Below the pieces are notes generated by a model, which saw nothing but the letters and a program-made list of their open reading frames with translations, did no database searches and was not told the DNA's origin. A stretch of 64,000 nucleotides of DNA from Oscillospiraceae bacterium (GTDB taxonomy: Bacteria; Bacillota; Clostridia; Oscillospirales; CAG-382): positions 1 to 64,000 of the forward strand of contig SVSD01000006.1 of assembly GCA_015064485.1 (NCBI GenBank). Reading direction: 5' to 3'. Made by a program: the position numbers and the translations under genes. Each line of letters starts with the position of its first letter. The first letter of the stretch is position 1. This document shows positions 7,258 to 16,533 of the stretch, piece after piece.

Positions 7258-8016
7258 TCAAGCTTTTACAAGAACAGCGGTAATATTGTCTCCGCCGCCT
7301 GCGGCGTTTGCCTTTTCAATAAGGCTGTCTACTGCGTCTGAAAGTGTTTCGGATTCTCTTACCGTCTTTTCTATTTCTTCGTCGCTTACGAAGTTTGAAA
7401 GCCCGTCGGAACAGAGAAGAAAAGTTTTTCTGTCGGGAAGAACCTTAAAAAAGTCGGGTTTTACTTCAGATTCCGTACCGACAGCACGCATTATGACATT
7501 TTTATTGGGATGAACCTTTGCTTCTTCTTCTGATATTTTTCCCTGATCGACAAGAGTCTGTACATACGAATGATCGCGGCTTATTTTGCAAATACCGTCC
7601 TCACCGATACAATAAAATCTGCTGTCGCCGATATTTACCGCATAGACATTATGGCGGAAAACAAGCATTGCAACAAGGGTCGTTCCCATTCCTCTTAACG
7701 AGGGATCGTTTAAAGAAGCTTCGTAAACTGCGCTGTTTGCACATCTTGCCGCATACGAGAGCAAAACCTCACACGAATCTATGGAAAGGTTTTCTTCTAT
7801 TATGTTTTTCATTCCCGAGGTCAGTTCTTTTGTGAATGTATCTGCGGCAAGTTTTGATGCAAAGCTTCCGCCGACAGCGCCTCCCATACCGTCGCATACG
7901 ACGGCAAGGAATACATCTTCTTCGGTATTGCAATCAATTTTGCCGGCAAAAAAGCTGTCCTGATTATTGTCTCTGACACTGCCAGTGTCGGTTTTGCCGT
8001 AATAAAGTATTGGCAT
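7258..8016 (-). CDS. prpC: PP2C-type protein phosphatase
   Basis: A metal-dependent phosphatase that reverses PrkC phosphorylation. RDNNQD (residues 15-20), DGMGG (42-46), GMGTTL, GDSR, SDGL and GGDNIT are the PP2C metal and phosphate motifs, and the length (252 residues) is normal. I prefer the ATG at 8016, since family members begin close to the strand before RDNNQD. A GTG at 8046 would add ten residues, and neither start has a strong ribosome site. The stop is 14 bases before prkC. Confidence 0.94.
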   Translation of the reverse strand: MPILYYGKTDTGSVRDNNQDSFFAGKIDCNTEEDVFLAVVCDGMGGAVGGSFASKLAADTFTKELTSGMKNIIEENLSIDSCEVLLSYAARCANSAVYEASLNDPSLRGMGTTLVAMLVFRHNVYAVNIGDSRFYCIGEDGICKISRDHSYVQTLVDQGKISEEEAKVHPNKNVIMRAVGTESEVKPDFFKVLPDRKTFLLCSDGLSNFVSDEEIEKTVRESETLSDAVDSLIEKANAAGGGDNITAVLVKA

Positions 8017-8070
8017 AAAAATTAACCCGTGTGCCAATAATAGCACCCTTTCGATGGTATGAAAAATGGT

Positions 8071-9132
8071 TTATTTTGCGGGGCTTTCAATTTTCGAAGC
8101 TCTTAACTGTCCGCAGGAGGCATCAATATCCGAACCGAGCCTTCGGCGGACGGTTGCGGTAATTCCCCGTTTTTCGAGAACCGATATGAATTTCTGAATG
8201 GAGGTTTTTGCACTTTTTCTGTAATCTCTGCCTTTGACTGTATTTAAAGGGATGAGATTTACATGGCAAAGCATTCCCGAAAGAAGCTTTGCAAGGCGGA
8301 GCGCATCTTCCTCAGAATCGTTTTCGCCCTCTATCATAGTATATTCAAAAGATATTCGTCTTCCGCCGTTTTCGATATATTTTCTGCAGGCGGAAAGAAG
8401 TTCATCGATACCGAATTTTTTTGCAATCGGCATAAGCCTTTCTCTTTCTTCCTGAGTTGTGCTGTGAAGAGAGATGGAAAGCGTTATGGGAAGATTTTTT
8501 TCGGAAAGTTTAAGTATTTTATCAACAATACCGCAAGTCGAAAGCGATATATGCCGATAGCCGATATTAAGGCCGTCGGGGGAATTTACAAGCTCTAAAA
8601 ACTTAATAACATTATCGAAATTGTCAAGAGGCTCGCCGATTCCCATCATAACGATATTTGAAACCCTCTCTCCCGTATCCTTGGAGGCGGCAATTACCTG
8701 GCCGAGGATTTCGGAAGGAGTAAGATTTCGGGAAAAACCGGCAATGGTGGATGCACAAAAACGGCATCCCATACGGCAGCCCGCCTGTGACGAGATACAT
8801 ACCGTATTTCCGTGTTCATAGCGCATAAAAACGCTTTCGACACATTCGCCGTCATAAAGACGGAAAAGGTATTTTACTGTGCCGTCGATCTTTGAAACAA
8901 GCTTGTTTTCCACTTGCGGCAAAGCTATGTAACAGTTTTTGTCGAGAAGCTCACGGATAGGTTTAGAAATGTTTGTCATTTCGTCAAAAGCGGAAACTCC
9001 CGAATTTAACCATCCGTATATCTGTTTTGCTCTGAACTTTTCGATTTTTATGCCATTTTCTTCCGAAAGCTTTAAAAGGTATTCCGAAAGCTCGGCAAGG
9101 TTAAAACTTGATATATCTGTTTTATTAAACAT
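8071..9132 (-). CDS. rlmN: 23S rRNA/tRNA A2503/A37 C2-methyltransferase RlmN
   Basis: A radical-SAM enzyme that methylates C2 of adenine in 23S rRNA and some tRNAs. The cluster motif CRMGCRFC (CxxxCxxC) lies near residue 120. The catalytic cysteine pair includes the late one in DASCGQLR near the C-terminus. The length of 353 residues matches the family. It lies 10 bases after rsmB in the large operon. Confidence 0.96.
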   Translation of the reverse strand: MFNKTDISSFNLAELSEYLLKLSEENGIKIEKFRAKQIYGWLNSGVSAFDEMTNISKPIRELLDKNCYIALPQVENKLVSKIDGTVKYLFRLYDGECVESVFMRYEHGNTVCISSQAGCRMGCRFCASTIAGFSRNLTPSEILGQVIAASKDTGERVSNIVMMGIGEPLDNFDNVIKFLELVNSPDGLNIGYRHISLSTCGIVDKILKLSEKNLPITLSISLHSTTQEERERLMPIAKKFGIDELLSACRKYIENGGRRISFEYTMIEGENDSEEDALRLAKLLSGMLCHVNLIPLNTVKGRDYRKSAKTSIQKFISVLEKRGITATVRRRLGSDIDASCGQLRASKIESPAK

Positions 9133-9142
9133 ATAGCACCGT

Positions 9143-10459
9143 TTATTTTTTAATTATTTTGGCTACAAAAAAACCGTCGGTTAAATGTTCGTCGGGGAAT
9201 ATAGTAGCCATTCCGTGTTTGCCGTCAATAATAATGTCATCAGAAAGGCAAAAGTCCTTGTTGTTTTCAAGAAAGCCTTTAACCACATCCTCATTTTCGC
9301 TTTTTGAAAGGGTACAGGTGGAATAAATGAGAAAACCGCCCGGTTTGAGATATTTTGATGCAGTTTCAAGAATCGCCTTTTGTATTTCGGGAAGTCTTTT
9401 TGTTTCGGATAGGGGTTTATATCTTATATCCGCTTTTTTTGCAATAACTCCAAGTCCCGAACAGGGCACATCGCATATAACGGCATCAGCTTTTCCTATA
9501 AGAGCCTCATCCGGAATTCTTGCATCCCGCGCCGATATTTCTATACAGGTGATTCCAAGGCGTTTTGCTCCGCTTTCAATAAGGGACAGTTTGTTTTCGT
9601 GCAGATCTCTTGAATAGATTTTCGCCTTGTCTTCAAGATTTATTGCGGCAGAAAAGCTCTTTCCGCCGGGGCAGGCGCAAACATCAATAACAATCCCGCC
9701 TTCGGGGACAGAATCCTTGTTTATAAAGGAGGAGGCAAGCTGCGAAGCCTCGTCCTGAACGAAGAAAAGACCTTCGTTAAAGCCATATAAATCTTCAATA
9801 GGGAAGGAACCTGAAAGGCGTATTGCCGATGGAACAAGAAAAGACGCCTTTGCGATATTTCCGAGCGAGTCAAGAAGTCTTTCTCTTGTTATCTTGCAAG
9901 TGTTTGTCCGCAAAGTAAGATAGGGTGTGCAGTTTGCAAAGTATGATGCAATTTTTGCCGCCTTTTCTTCACCGTAGGAATCCTGCCAGCATTTTATGAT
10001 ATCCTCGGGGATTGAGGACATAACAGAAATCTTCCGCAAACCTTTTTCGGACATCATAAGCTTAAAAAGCTTTTCCTTGTTTCTTGATGCAGTACGCAAA
10101 ACTGCGTTTACATATCCGACAGAGCTTTTGGGGCAATAGCGTTTTGCAAGTTCGACCGATTCGTTGACCGCCGCAGAATCGGGGACTTTATCCATAAAAA
10201 GGATCTGATAAAGTCCGATTCGCAAAAGGCACATCACCATATTGTCTATCTTTTCGGGTTTTACAGACGAAAGCTTTTCGATGCAGTAATCAAGTGTGAG
10301 CATCTTTTCGACGGTACCGTAGAAAAGAGCGGTAAAAAAGCTTTTGTCAAGCCCCTGGAATTTGTATTTTTTTATAACCGATGAAAGCTCGATATTTGTA
10401 TATTTGCCGTTGCCGATAGATGAGTTTACCGACAACAGGGCCGCTTGTCTTGGAGTCAA
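9143..10459 (-). CDS. rsmB: 16S rRNA m5C967 methyltransferase RsmB
   Basis: This enzyme methylates C967 of 16S rRNA. A NusB-like RNA-binding domain (about residues 1-140) precedes the SAM-dependent domain with VCACPGGKS, the catalytic CDVPCSGLG and the STCTL segment carrying the second cysteine. The 438-residue length is typical. The start appears to be TTG at 10459, with AAGG about 10 bases upstream. Confidence 0.95.
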   Translation of the reverse strand: MTPRQAALLSVNSSIGNGKYTNIELSSVIKKYKFQGLDKSFFTALFYGTVEKMLTLDYCIEKLSSVKPEKIDNMVMCLLRIGLYQILFMDKVPDSAAVNESVELAKRYCPKSSVGYVNAVLRTASRNKEKLFKLMMSEKGLRKISVMSSIPEDIIKCWQDSYGEEKAAKIASYFANCTPYLTLRTNTCKITRERLLDSLGNIAKASFLVPSAIRLSGSFPIEDLYGFNEGLFFVQDEASQLASSFINKDSVPEGGIVIDVCACPGGKSFSAAINLEDKAKIYSRDLHENKLSLIESGAKRLGITCIEISARDARIPDEALIGKADAVICDVPCSGLGVIAKKADIRYKPLSETKRLPEIQKAILETASKYLKPGGFLIYSTCTLSKSENEDVVKGFLENNKDFCLSDDIIIDGKHGMATIFPDEHLTDGFFVAKIIKK

Positions 10460-10480
10460 TTTTTTCCTTACCTTTCGATG

Positions 10481-11149
10481 TCAGTCGTTTCTTCTTACCA
10501 TTGAAACTACACGCAAGAGCTGTAAAAGAGATACTGCAAGCGCCGCAACATATGTTAAAGCGGCGGCTTTAAGAGTTTTTCTTGCGGCGTCTATATCATC
10601 CTCGCGGAGCATTCCCGATGCGGAAAGTGCCTTTATCGCACGGGAGCTTGCATCAAATTCGCAGGGGAGAGTTATTGCGGAAAATATTGTTGTAAGAGAA
10701 AAAAGTATTACGCCCGCATATGCAAGCTGAGGAATTGTAAAGATTATTCCCAAAAGGATCAAAGGCCAGGAGAGGTACGAACCTACCTGACAGGCGGGAA
10801 CGATCGCCGAGCGGAATTTTGTGGGAGCGTAATTTCTCGCATACTGTACCGCATGGCCTGCTTCATGAGCGGCAACGCCGATGGCAGAAGCCGTATTTGC
10901 CGAAAAAACGGCGTCGGAAAGACGGATAACATTAGTTCTCGGGTCGTAATGGTCGGTCAAGTTTCCGGAAACTCTTTCGACTTTTACATTGTAAAGACCG
11001 TTTGCATCAAGAATCATTCTTGCGGCATCAAAGCCTGTGATTCCTGCGGAATTTTTAACTTTTGAATATTTTGTAAATGTGGACTGGACATTTACCTGTG
11101 CCCACATAGCAAACATCATTGCAACAATTAAAAGAAGATAGATCGTCAT
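10481..11149 (-). CDS. Membrane zinc metalloprotease, YugP type
   Basis: The 222-residue protein has an N-terminal membrane helix, the zinc motif HEAGHAVQY near residues 93-101, and further membrane helices around 115-160 and near the C-terminus. This is the Zn_peptidase_2/YugP family, which in Firmicutes regularly sits between fmt and rsmB, as here. Its substrate is not established. GGAAAAAAG precedes the ATG. Confidence 0.9.
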   Translation of the reverse strand: MTIYLLLIVAMMFAMWAQVNVQSTFTKYSKVKNSAGITGFDAARMILDANGLYNVKVERVSGNLTDHYDPRTNVIRLSDAVFSANTASAIGVAAHEAGHAVQYARNYAPTKFRSAIVPACQVGSYLSWPLILLGIIFTIPQLAYAGVILFSLTTIFSAITLPCEFDASSRAIKALSASGMLREDDIDAARKTLKAAALTYVAALAVSLLQLLRVVSMVRRND

Positions 11150-11171
11150 CTTTTTTCCTTTCTTGTCAAAA

Positions 11172-12110
11172 TTATTCGAAAATACTTTCTTTTGATATTT
11201 TTCTTCCGTTTATCATATCGGAAACCTTTAAAGCCTTAGAGCCGTCGGGCTTTAAGGTCTTTACCTTTACGGCACCTTTCCCGCAGGCAATAACAACGCC
11301 GTCGTTTGAAAGTGTAATTATACTTCCGTAAGGCTTTTCGTGGGAAATGTTTATATATTCGCTGTCATAAAGCTTTGTCGGAGTACCGTCGAGGATGCCG
11401 TGAGCGGCGGGAAACGGCGACATTCCGCGAATTTTGTTATGAACAGTTTCCCCGTCTTTTGAAAAATCTATTTTTCTTTCCTCGCGGTCTATTTTTGCCG
11501 CATAAGTGGAAAGGGAATCATTCTGCTTGATTCTCGGAGCCGTACCCTTTTCTATATCGCAAAGAGTCTTTACAAGAAGCTTGCCGCCGAGAGTTGAGAG
11601 TCTGTCCCAGACCTCGCCTACAGTTTCGTTTTCGCCGATGGAAATCTTTTCGGAATATATCATATCTCCCGTATCAAGTCCCACATCCATATACATTGTG
11701 GTAACGCCGGTTTCCTTTTTACCGTCAAGGACAGCTCTTTGAATAGGAGCGGCGCCTCTGTATTCGGGAAGAAGAGAGCCGTGAACATTTATACAGCCGT
11801 ATTTCGGAAAATCAAGGACATATTTCGGAAGTATCTTTCCGTATGCAACAACAACGATAATATCGGGATCGAGTTCTTCAAGAAGATCCTTTATCGCTCC
11901 ATCCTTTAAAGTTGCAGGCTGATATACGGGGAGATTTTGTGAAAGGGCATATTCTTTTACTTCGGAGAACGAAAGCTTCATTCCGCGTCCCTTCATTTTG
12001 TCCTCGCCTGTGATAACGCCGATAACATTTTCTCGGTTTTCGCAAAGCGCCTTCAAAGATGCCTGCGCATAGTCGGGAGTGCCCATAAAAAGAATTTTGA
12101 GTTTGCTCAT
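11172..12110 (-). CDS. fmt: Methionyl-tRNA formyltransferase
   Basis: The enzyme formylates initiator Met-tRNA using 10-formyl-THF. NVHGSLLPEYRGAAPIQ contains the catalytic HxSLLP block, and the N-terminal strand MSKLKILFMGTPDYA and the C-terminal OB-like domain are present; 312 residues is normal. It lies just after def, the gene that removes the same formyl group, with a 19-base gap and GGTGA before the ATG. Confidence 0.96.
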   Translation of the reverse strand: MSKLKILFMGTPDYAQASLKALCENRENVIGVITGEDKMKGRGMKLSFSEVKEYALSQNLPVYQPATLKDGAIKDLLEELDPDIIVVVAYGKILPKYVLDFPKYGCINVHGSLLPEYRGAAPIQRAVLDGKKETGVTTMYMDVGLDTGDMIYSEKISIGENETVGEVWDRLSTLGGKLLVKTLCDIEKGTAPRIKQNDSLSTYAAKIDREERKIDFSKDGETVHNKIRGMSPFPAAHGILDGTPTKLYDSEYINISHEKPYGSIITLSNDGVVIACGKGAVKVKTLKPDGSKALKVSDMINGRKISKESIFE

Positions 12111-12129
12111 TTTTATTCACCTATAAAAG

Positions 12130-12615
12130 TTATGCTTCTTCGATGTCGTCGGGGTCAAGCATCTCAAGGGCATTGTCGATATAAAGAATACCGTCAAGAT
12201 GGTCGTTTTCGTGGCAAAGGCATCTGCCGTAAAGCTCGGTGCCTGTATAGGTAAAGGTCTTGCCGTCGCGGTCAGTAGCTTCAACCGTAACAGTCATAGG
12301 GCGGGAAGTTATACCGTATTTTCCGGGAACGGAAAGACAGCCTTCTACTTCTTCCTGATGACCTTTTGTTGCGACGATTTTGGGGTTTATAAATTCGATT
12401 ATCTTGTGTTGACCCTCTCCTGCACCTTCGTCGATGATAAAGATACGGCGCAAGATGCCGACCTGAGGTGCGGCAAGACCCACACCGTTTGCCTTTATAA
12501 GGGTATCTCGCATATCGTCGAGTAATGTAATTATTTTAGGTGTGATCTCGGTTACTTCCTTACACTTTTTTCTGAGTATTTCGTCACCGTTCTCAACTAT
12601 TTTAAGTATTGCCAT
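12130..12615 (-). CDS. def: Peptide deformylase
   Basis: An iron/zinc enzyme that removes N-formyl groups from new proteins. All three family motifs are seen: GVGLAAPQVG, EGCLSVPG and CHENDHLDG (HExxH). I start at the ATG at 12615 (MAILKIVENG, 161 residues), preceded by AAAGGAG; an in-frame start 22 codons upstream lies within priA and has no support. Confidence 0.96.
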   Translation of the reverse strand: MAILKIVENGDEILRKKCKEVTEITPKIITLLDDMRDTLIKANGVGLAAPQVGILRRIFIIDEGAGEGQHKIIEFINPKIVATKGHQEEVEGCLSVPGKYGITSRPMTVTVEATDRDGKTFTYTGTELYGRCLCHENDHLDGILYIDNALEMLDPDDIEEA

Positions 12616-12634
12616 TTTTCTTTTTCTCCTTTCA

Positions 12635-15148
12635 TCAAAGTGACGACGGGTTGACATCCGCCGAAACCGAAAGACTCTCATCGCCGTTTGAAAATTCTGA
12701 AAACAGCTTTTTGAAAAGCGGTCTTGAATTTTTATCGTATCGGCATTTGATTATGTATCTTAGTCTGTATTTTCCGTTGAGTTTATATACCGTAGCCTCA
12801 AACGGCCCGAAAACTATAAGCCGCAATCCCGAAAACTCGCTTTTTGCGTAAAGGTCAAGCCGTCTTCCGAATTCCTGAGCCGCATTTTTTACCGCCTGTT
12901 CATTCTGTCCTGAGAAAAGGAAGGTTACGATATCGCAAAAAGGCGGAAAGACAGATGCGCGGCGAAGCTTTATTTCATCCTCGTAGAAGGCGTCGTAATC
13001 CTGCCTTGCCGAAAGGGAAAGGGTAAGATTGTCCGGGCAGTAGGTCTGAATGACAGCCCTGCCTTTCTTTTCACTTCTGCCTGCTCGTCCGAGAACCTGT
13101 GTAAGCAGCGAAAAAGTTTTTTCGTTTGCACGGTAGTCGTTAAGATAAAGGGATGTATCCGCAAGGATAACTCCCGAAAGGGTAACATTCGGGAAATCGT
13201 GACCTTTTGTTACCATCTGTGTTCCGATGAGGATATCTGCCTCTCCGTTTCTGAAAGAGGAAAGTATTTCCTCGTGGGAATTTTTGTGAGTTGTCGTATC
13301 TGCATCCATACGCAGAATTTTAGCACCCGGATAGTCTTTTTCAAGGTTTTCCTCAAGGGTTTGAGTACCGCTTCCGAGAAATGCAAGATGTTCTGACGAA
13401 CATTCCGGGCAGATCTTCGGGACATTCCGGGTAAATCCGCAGTAATGGCAAACAAGCTTGCCACCGTCTTTTATACGGTATCCGCCCTTTTTGAATTTAT
13501 GATATGTCATCGCAACCGAACAGTTCGGGCAGGAGACAGCATTTCCGCACGAACGGCAGGTTAAAAACGAATGATAACCCCGTCGGTTTATAAAAAGGAT
13601 ACTCTGAGTACCGTCTTCAAGATTTTTTTCAAGCTCTTTTTTGAGAGTTTCACCTATCATACAGGGGGAAATTCCCTCGCCGGCATCGCCCATATAGGCG
13701 GGTTCTTTTTTCATATCATGGATGAAAACATCGGGAAGGCGGGCGTTACCAAACCGGTTTTTCATTGTAACAAGAGTATATTTGCCCTCTTTTGCCTTAT
13801 AAAAGCTTTCGATACTGGGCGTTGCTGAAGCAAGAAGCATCAAGGAATTTGTTTTTGCACATCTGAATCTTGCAATATCGCGTGCGTGGTACTTCGGGGA
13901 CATATCCGATTTAAAGGAGCTTTCCTGCTCTTCGTCGATAACGATAAGTCCGAGGTTTTCAACAGGGGCAAAAATTGCCGAGCGTGTTCCGATGACAATA
14001 GATGCTTTTCCGTCGTTTATTCTGCACCATGCATCCTGCTTTTCACCTACAGAAAGAGCCGAATGTAAAACTGCGATCCTGTCGCCGTAGCGCCCCGCAA
14101 AGATTGAGATGTTTTGGGAAGTCAGGGCGATTTCGGGTACAAGGTAGATGACCTGCTTTCCGTCGGATACGACCTTGTCAATAAGCTTCAGTATAACATT
14201 TGTCTTTCCGCTTCCGGTAATTCCGTATAACAATGCTGCCTTCGGGGAGTCCTCATTGTAAAGAGACAAGAGGGTGTCAAAAGCTTCTTTCTGTTCTTCC
14301 GAAAGCTTGAAGTCTTCTGATTTTACTACATTTTCATAATTTATCGGCGAACGCCAGTCTTTTATTGCCACATATTCGGCAGCTTTTTTCTTTACAAGCT
14401 CGTTTAAAACCGAATTTGTGCAAGAGGCAACCTCGCAAAGGTCATCAGCCGAGCACATTCCGCCGTATTCATAAAGAAGCCGAAGAGCTTCTTTTTGTTT
14501 TTTCGAGAAAGAAATACTGCCGGAATCAACAATATCTCCGATATTTTCATCATCAAGCAAAAGGCGGATATATTTAGATGTCTTTTTGTTCTCGTGAAAT
14601 GAAGAGTCGACAAGTTTTTCGAGATATCCTTGTTTTACAAGTGCAGAAACACAGGTTTTTGCACCGTCGCCGAATTTTTCGGCAATAGTATTTGCCGAAA
14701 CCTTGCCGTTACACGCAATAAAGCTTACAATATCGCAGGCAGTATCATTCAATTTGCCGTAAAGATTATCCCCGGCGTAAACACCGTCGCAAAGAGAGAA
14801 GTATTCCTTTACTCTGACGGAAATTCCCGAAGGACATACGGTACGCACAGCCTCGCCGAAGGTACAAAAGCACATCTCACAAAGAAAGGAGCATATTTCA
14901 AGAAGGTCGGGCTTTACAAAGAAATCCGTATCGGGAATATCGTGTACAGGTTTTACCTTTTCGTATTCGCAGCTGTCGGAAACCGATATAATAACTGCGG
15001 TTTTTGATATATTTCCTCCTCCGAAGGGAACGACTGCAAGTTTGCCGGGAAAAGCTTTTTCCGAAAGATTTTCCGGAAGGGAATATTCGTAAATATTATC
15101 GAGTTTATATATGATGTCGGTAAGGCGGACACGCACATATTTTTTCAC
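12635..15148 (-). CDS. priA: Primosomal helicase PriA
   Basis: PriA rebuilds replisomes at stalled forks. The 837-residue protein has an N-terminal DNA-binding part, helicase motif I GITGSGKT near residue 313, motif II DEEQ (DEEH in many homologues), and an inserted zinc domain with paired CxxC motifs (CRSCG, CPNCS, CHYCG, CPECS). The start is GTG at 15148 with GGAGGG 6 bases before it. It belongs to the large operon after rpoZ; a hairpin lies in the gap. Confidence 0.96.
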   Translation of the reverse strand: MKKYVRVRLTDIIYKLDNIYEYSLPENLSEKAFPGKLAVVPFGGGNISKTAVIISVSDSCEYEKVKPVHDIPDTDFFVKPDLLEICSFLCEMCFCTFGEAVRTVCPSGISVRVKEYFSLCDGVYAGDNLYGKLNDTACDIVSFIACNGKVSANTIAEKFGDGAKTCVSALVKQGYLEKLVDSSFHENKKTSKYIRLLLDDENIGDIVDSGSISFSKKQKEALRLLYEYGGMCSADDLCEVASCTNSVLNELVKKKAAEYVAIKDWRSPINYENVVKSEDFKLSEEQKEAFDTLLSLYNEDSPKAALLYGITGSGKTNVILKLIDKVVSDGKQVIYLVPEIALTSQNISIFAGRYGDRIAVLHSALSVGEKQDAWCRINDGKASIVIGTRSAIFAPVENLGLIVIDEEQESSFKSDMSPKYHARDIARFRCAKTNSLMLLASATPSIESFYKAKEGKYTLVTMKNRFGNARLPDVFIHDMKKEPAYMGDAGEGISPCMIGETLKKELEKNLEDGTQSILFINRRGYHSFLTCRSCGNAVSCPNCSVAMTYHKFKKGGYRIKDGGKLVCHYCGFTRNVPKICPECSSEHLAFLGSGTQTLEENLEKDYPGAKILRMDADTTTHKNSHEEILSSFRNGEADILIGTQMVTKGHDFPNVTLSGVILADTSLYLNDYRANEKTFSLLTQVLGRAGRSEKKGRAVIQTYCPDNLTLSLSARQDYDAFYEDEIKLRRASVFPPFCDIVTFLFSGQNEQAVKNAAQEFGRRLDLYAKSEFSGLRLIVFGPFEATVYKLNGKYRLRYIIKCRYDKNSRPLFKKLFSEFSNGDESLSVSADVNPSSL

Positions 15149-15240
15149 AAATATCCCTCCTTTAAAAGTTTAAAATCTGCCTGAACGGGTAAATTTTTCT
15201 AAAATACGGCATTTTGCAAAACATCTTAAAAAACACATAT

Positions 15241-15289
15241 AAGGCTGCAAGGAGAGTTTTTAAAAACAAAAATTTCTCCCGCAACCTTC
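15241..15289 (-). terminator. Long hairpin between rpoZ and priA
   Basis: AAGGTTGC/GCAGCCTT and GGAGAAA/TTTCTCC-like arms (15241-15256 with 15274-15289) form a long imperfect stem. On the minus strand a run of six T follows 7 bases later. It may be a partial terminator that lowers expression of the downstream half of the operon. Confidence 0.5.
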
Positions 15290-15317
15290 ATATCAAGCGT
15301 TATTTGAACAAAAGATA

Positions 15318-15608
15318 TCAGTTGATTCCCTCAATACCGTTGAGGCCTGCATTCAAGGCTCTGTCAAGAGTCTCTTCCTGAAGAAGAATATCGCCCGAAT
15401 AAAGCTTGTTTATTGCTATTTTAACAGATTTGTCCTCAAGGGATTCTTTCTTTGAAACGATACCGTTTTCGCTTACTGCGTCGATGTTGTCAGAATCCAT
15501 AGCACCTGTTACATTTGTGATATAGCGAGCGCTTTTTGCTGCTGCGATTACAAGAATATAGCGGTTGAATTTTCCGTTTGTGAGTTCGTCGATAGACGGC
15601 TTTACCAT
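15318..15608 (-). CDS. rpoZ: RNA polymerase omega subunit
   Basis: Omega helps fold and assemble the beta-prime subunit. The 96-residue protein starts MVKPSIDELTNGKFNRYIL and keeps the AAAKSARYI helix typical of omega. AAGGAGAT precedes the ATG. It lies directly after gmk, the standard order in Firmicutes. Confidence 0.92.
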   Translation of the reverse strand: MVKPSIDELTNGKFNRYILVIAAAKSARYITNVTGAMDSDNIDAVSENGIVSKKESLEDKSVKIAINKLYSGDILLQEETLDRALNAGLNGIEGIN

Positions 15609-15642
15609 AATAAATATCTCCTTAATAATTTAACTTTTTATG

Positions 15643-16248
15643 TTATGAAAAATACTTTTTGAGTATGTCGTACTGATGGAAGGATGTAAGGTTATTGGCG
15701 CGGATCGCGGCTTTAAAATCCTTTACAGCCTTTTCCTGCTTTCCGTTTTCGTTTATGATTATATAGTCATAAAGGAATGCGGAGTGAATTTCTCTGTCTG
15801 CGATGGCAAGACGGCGGCATATAACATCTTCGTCCTCCGTACCCCTTGAGCGCAGACGCTCTTCAAGTTCAAATCTTGATTCGGGAGTCATAAAGATAAA
15901 TAAAGCGTCGGGGACTGTCTTTTTTATCTGCATTGCACCCTGAACTTCGATCTCAAGAATAACATTTCTGCCGCTTGCAAGATTCATTTCCACAAAATCC
16001 TTGGGAGTTCCGTAGTAATTGTGGTTGTATTCGGCATATTCTATAAATCTGTTCTTTTTGATATCTTCTTCGAAGGATGCTTTATCTACAAAGAAATAAT
16101 GCTTTCCGTCTATCTCTCCTTCGCGGGGAGCACGGGTTGTCATAGAAATGGAATAAACGAAATCGGGCGATTTTAATACTTCACCGAGAATCGTTCCTTT
16201 ACCGGAGCCCGACGGGCCGGAAACTACAATAAGCTTTCCTCTTTTACT
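15643..16248 (-). CDS. gmk: Guanylate kinase
   Basis: The enzyme makes GDP from GMP and [14 protein letters not shown] is the P-loop, and [17 protein letters not shown] and NYYGTPKDF form the GMP site. I take the ATG at 16248 (MSKRGKL, 201 residues), with GAGGAGG 5-6 bases upstream. The start overlaps the stop of remA by 5 bases. Confidence 0.96.
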   Translation of the reverse strand, partial: SKRGKLIVVSGPSGSGKGTILGEVLKSPDFVYSISMTTRAPREGEIDGKHYFFVDKASFEEDIKKNRFIEYAEYNHNYYGTPKDFVEMNLASGRNVILEIEVQGAMQIKKTVPDALFIFMTPESRFELEERLRSRGTEDEDVICRRLAIADREIHSAFLYDYIIINENGKQEKAVKDFKAAIRANNLTSFHQYDILKKYFS

Positions 16249-16513
16249 CATCGTCATCCTCCTCGTTTTCATCCGCATCCATACCGGCGATACGGTTTGA
16301 AACCGTTTCGGGCTGAATTGCGGAAAGAATGATATGTTCGCTGTCGGTGATGATAACCGAGCGGGTTCTTCTTCCGCAGGTTACATCGATCAGCATACCG
16401 GTATCTCTTGTATCCTGTATAAGTCTTTTTACGGGAGCGGAATCGGGGCTTACAAGCGCCACAACTCTGTCGGCGGAAACCATATTTCCAAATCCGATAT
16501 TTATAAGTTTCAT
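16244..16513 (-). CDS. remA: RemA-family (DUF370) regulator
   Basis: RemA proteins are small DNA-binding regulators of biofilm matrix and osmolyte genes in Bacillus, folding as oligomeric rings. The 89-residue protein has the conserved [14 protein letters not shown] and [12 protein letters not shown] segments. It carries an acidic tail ([11 protein letters not shown]) that overlaps the gmk start. The place between yicC and gmk is the standard one. Confidence 0.93.
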   Translation of the reverse strand: MKLINIGFGNMVSADRVVALVSPDSAPVKRLIQDTRDTGMLIDVTCGRRTRSVIITDSEHIILSAIQPETVSNRIAGMDADENEEDDDE

Positions 16514-16533
16514 TTTATTTTCTCCGTTTTATT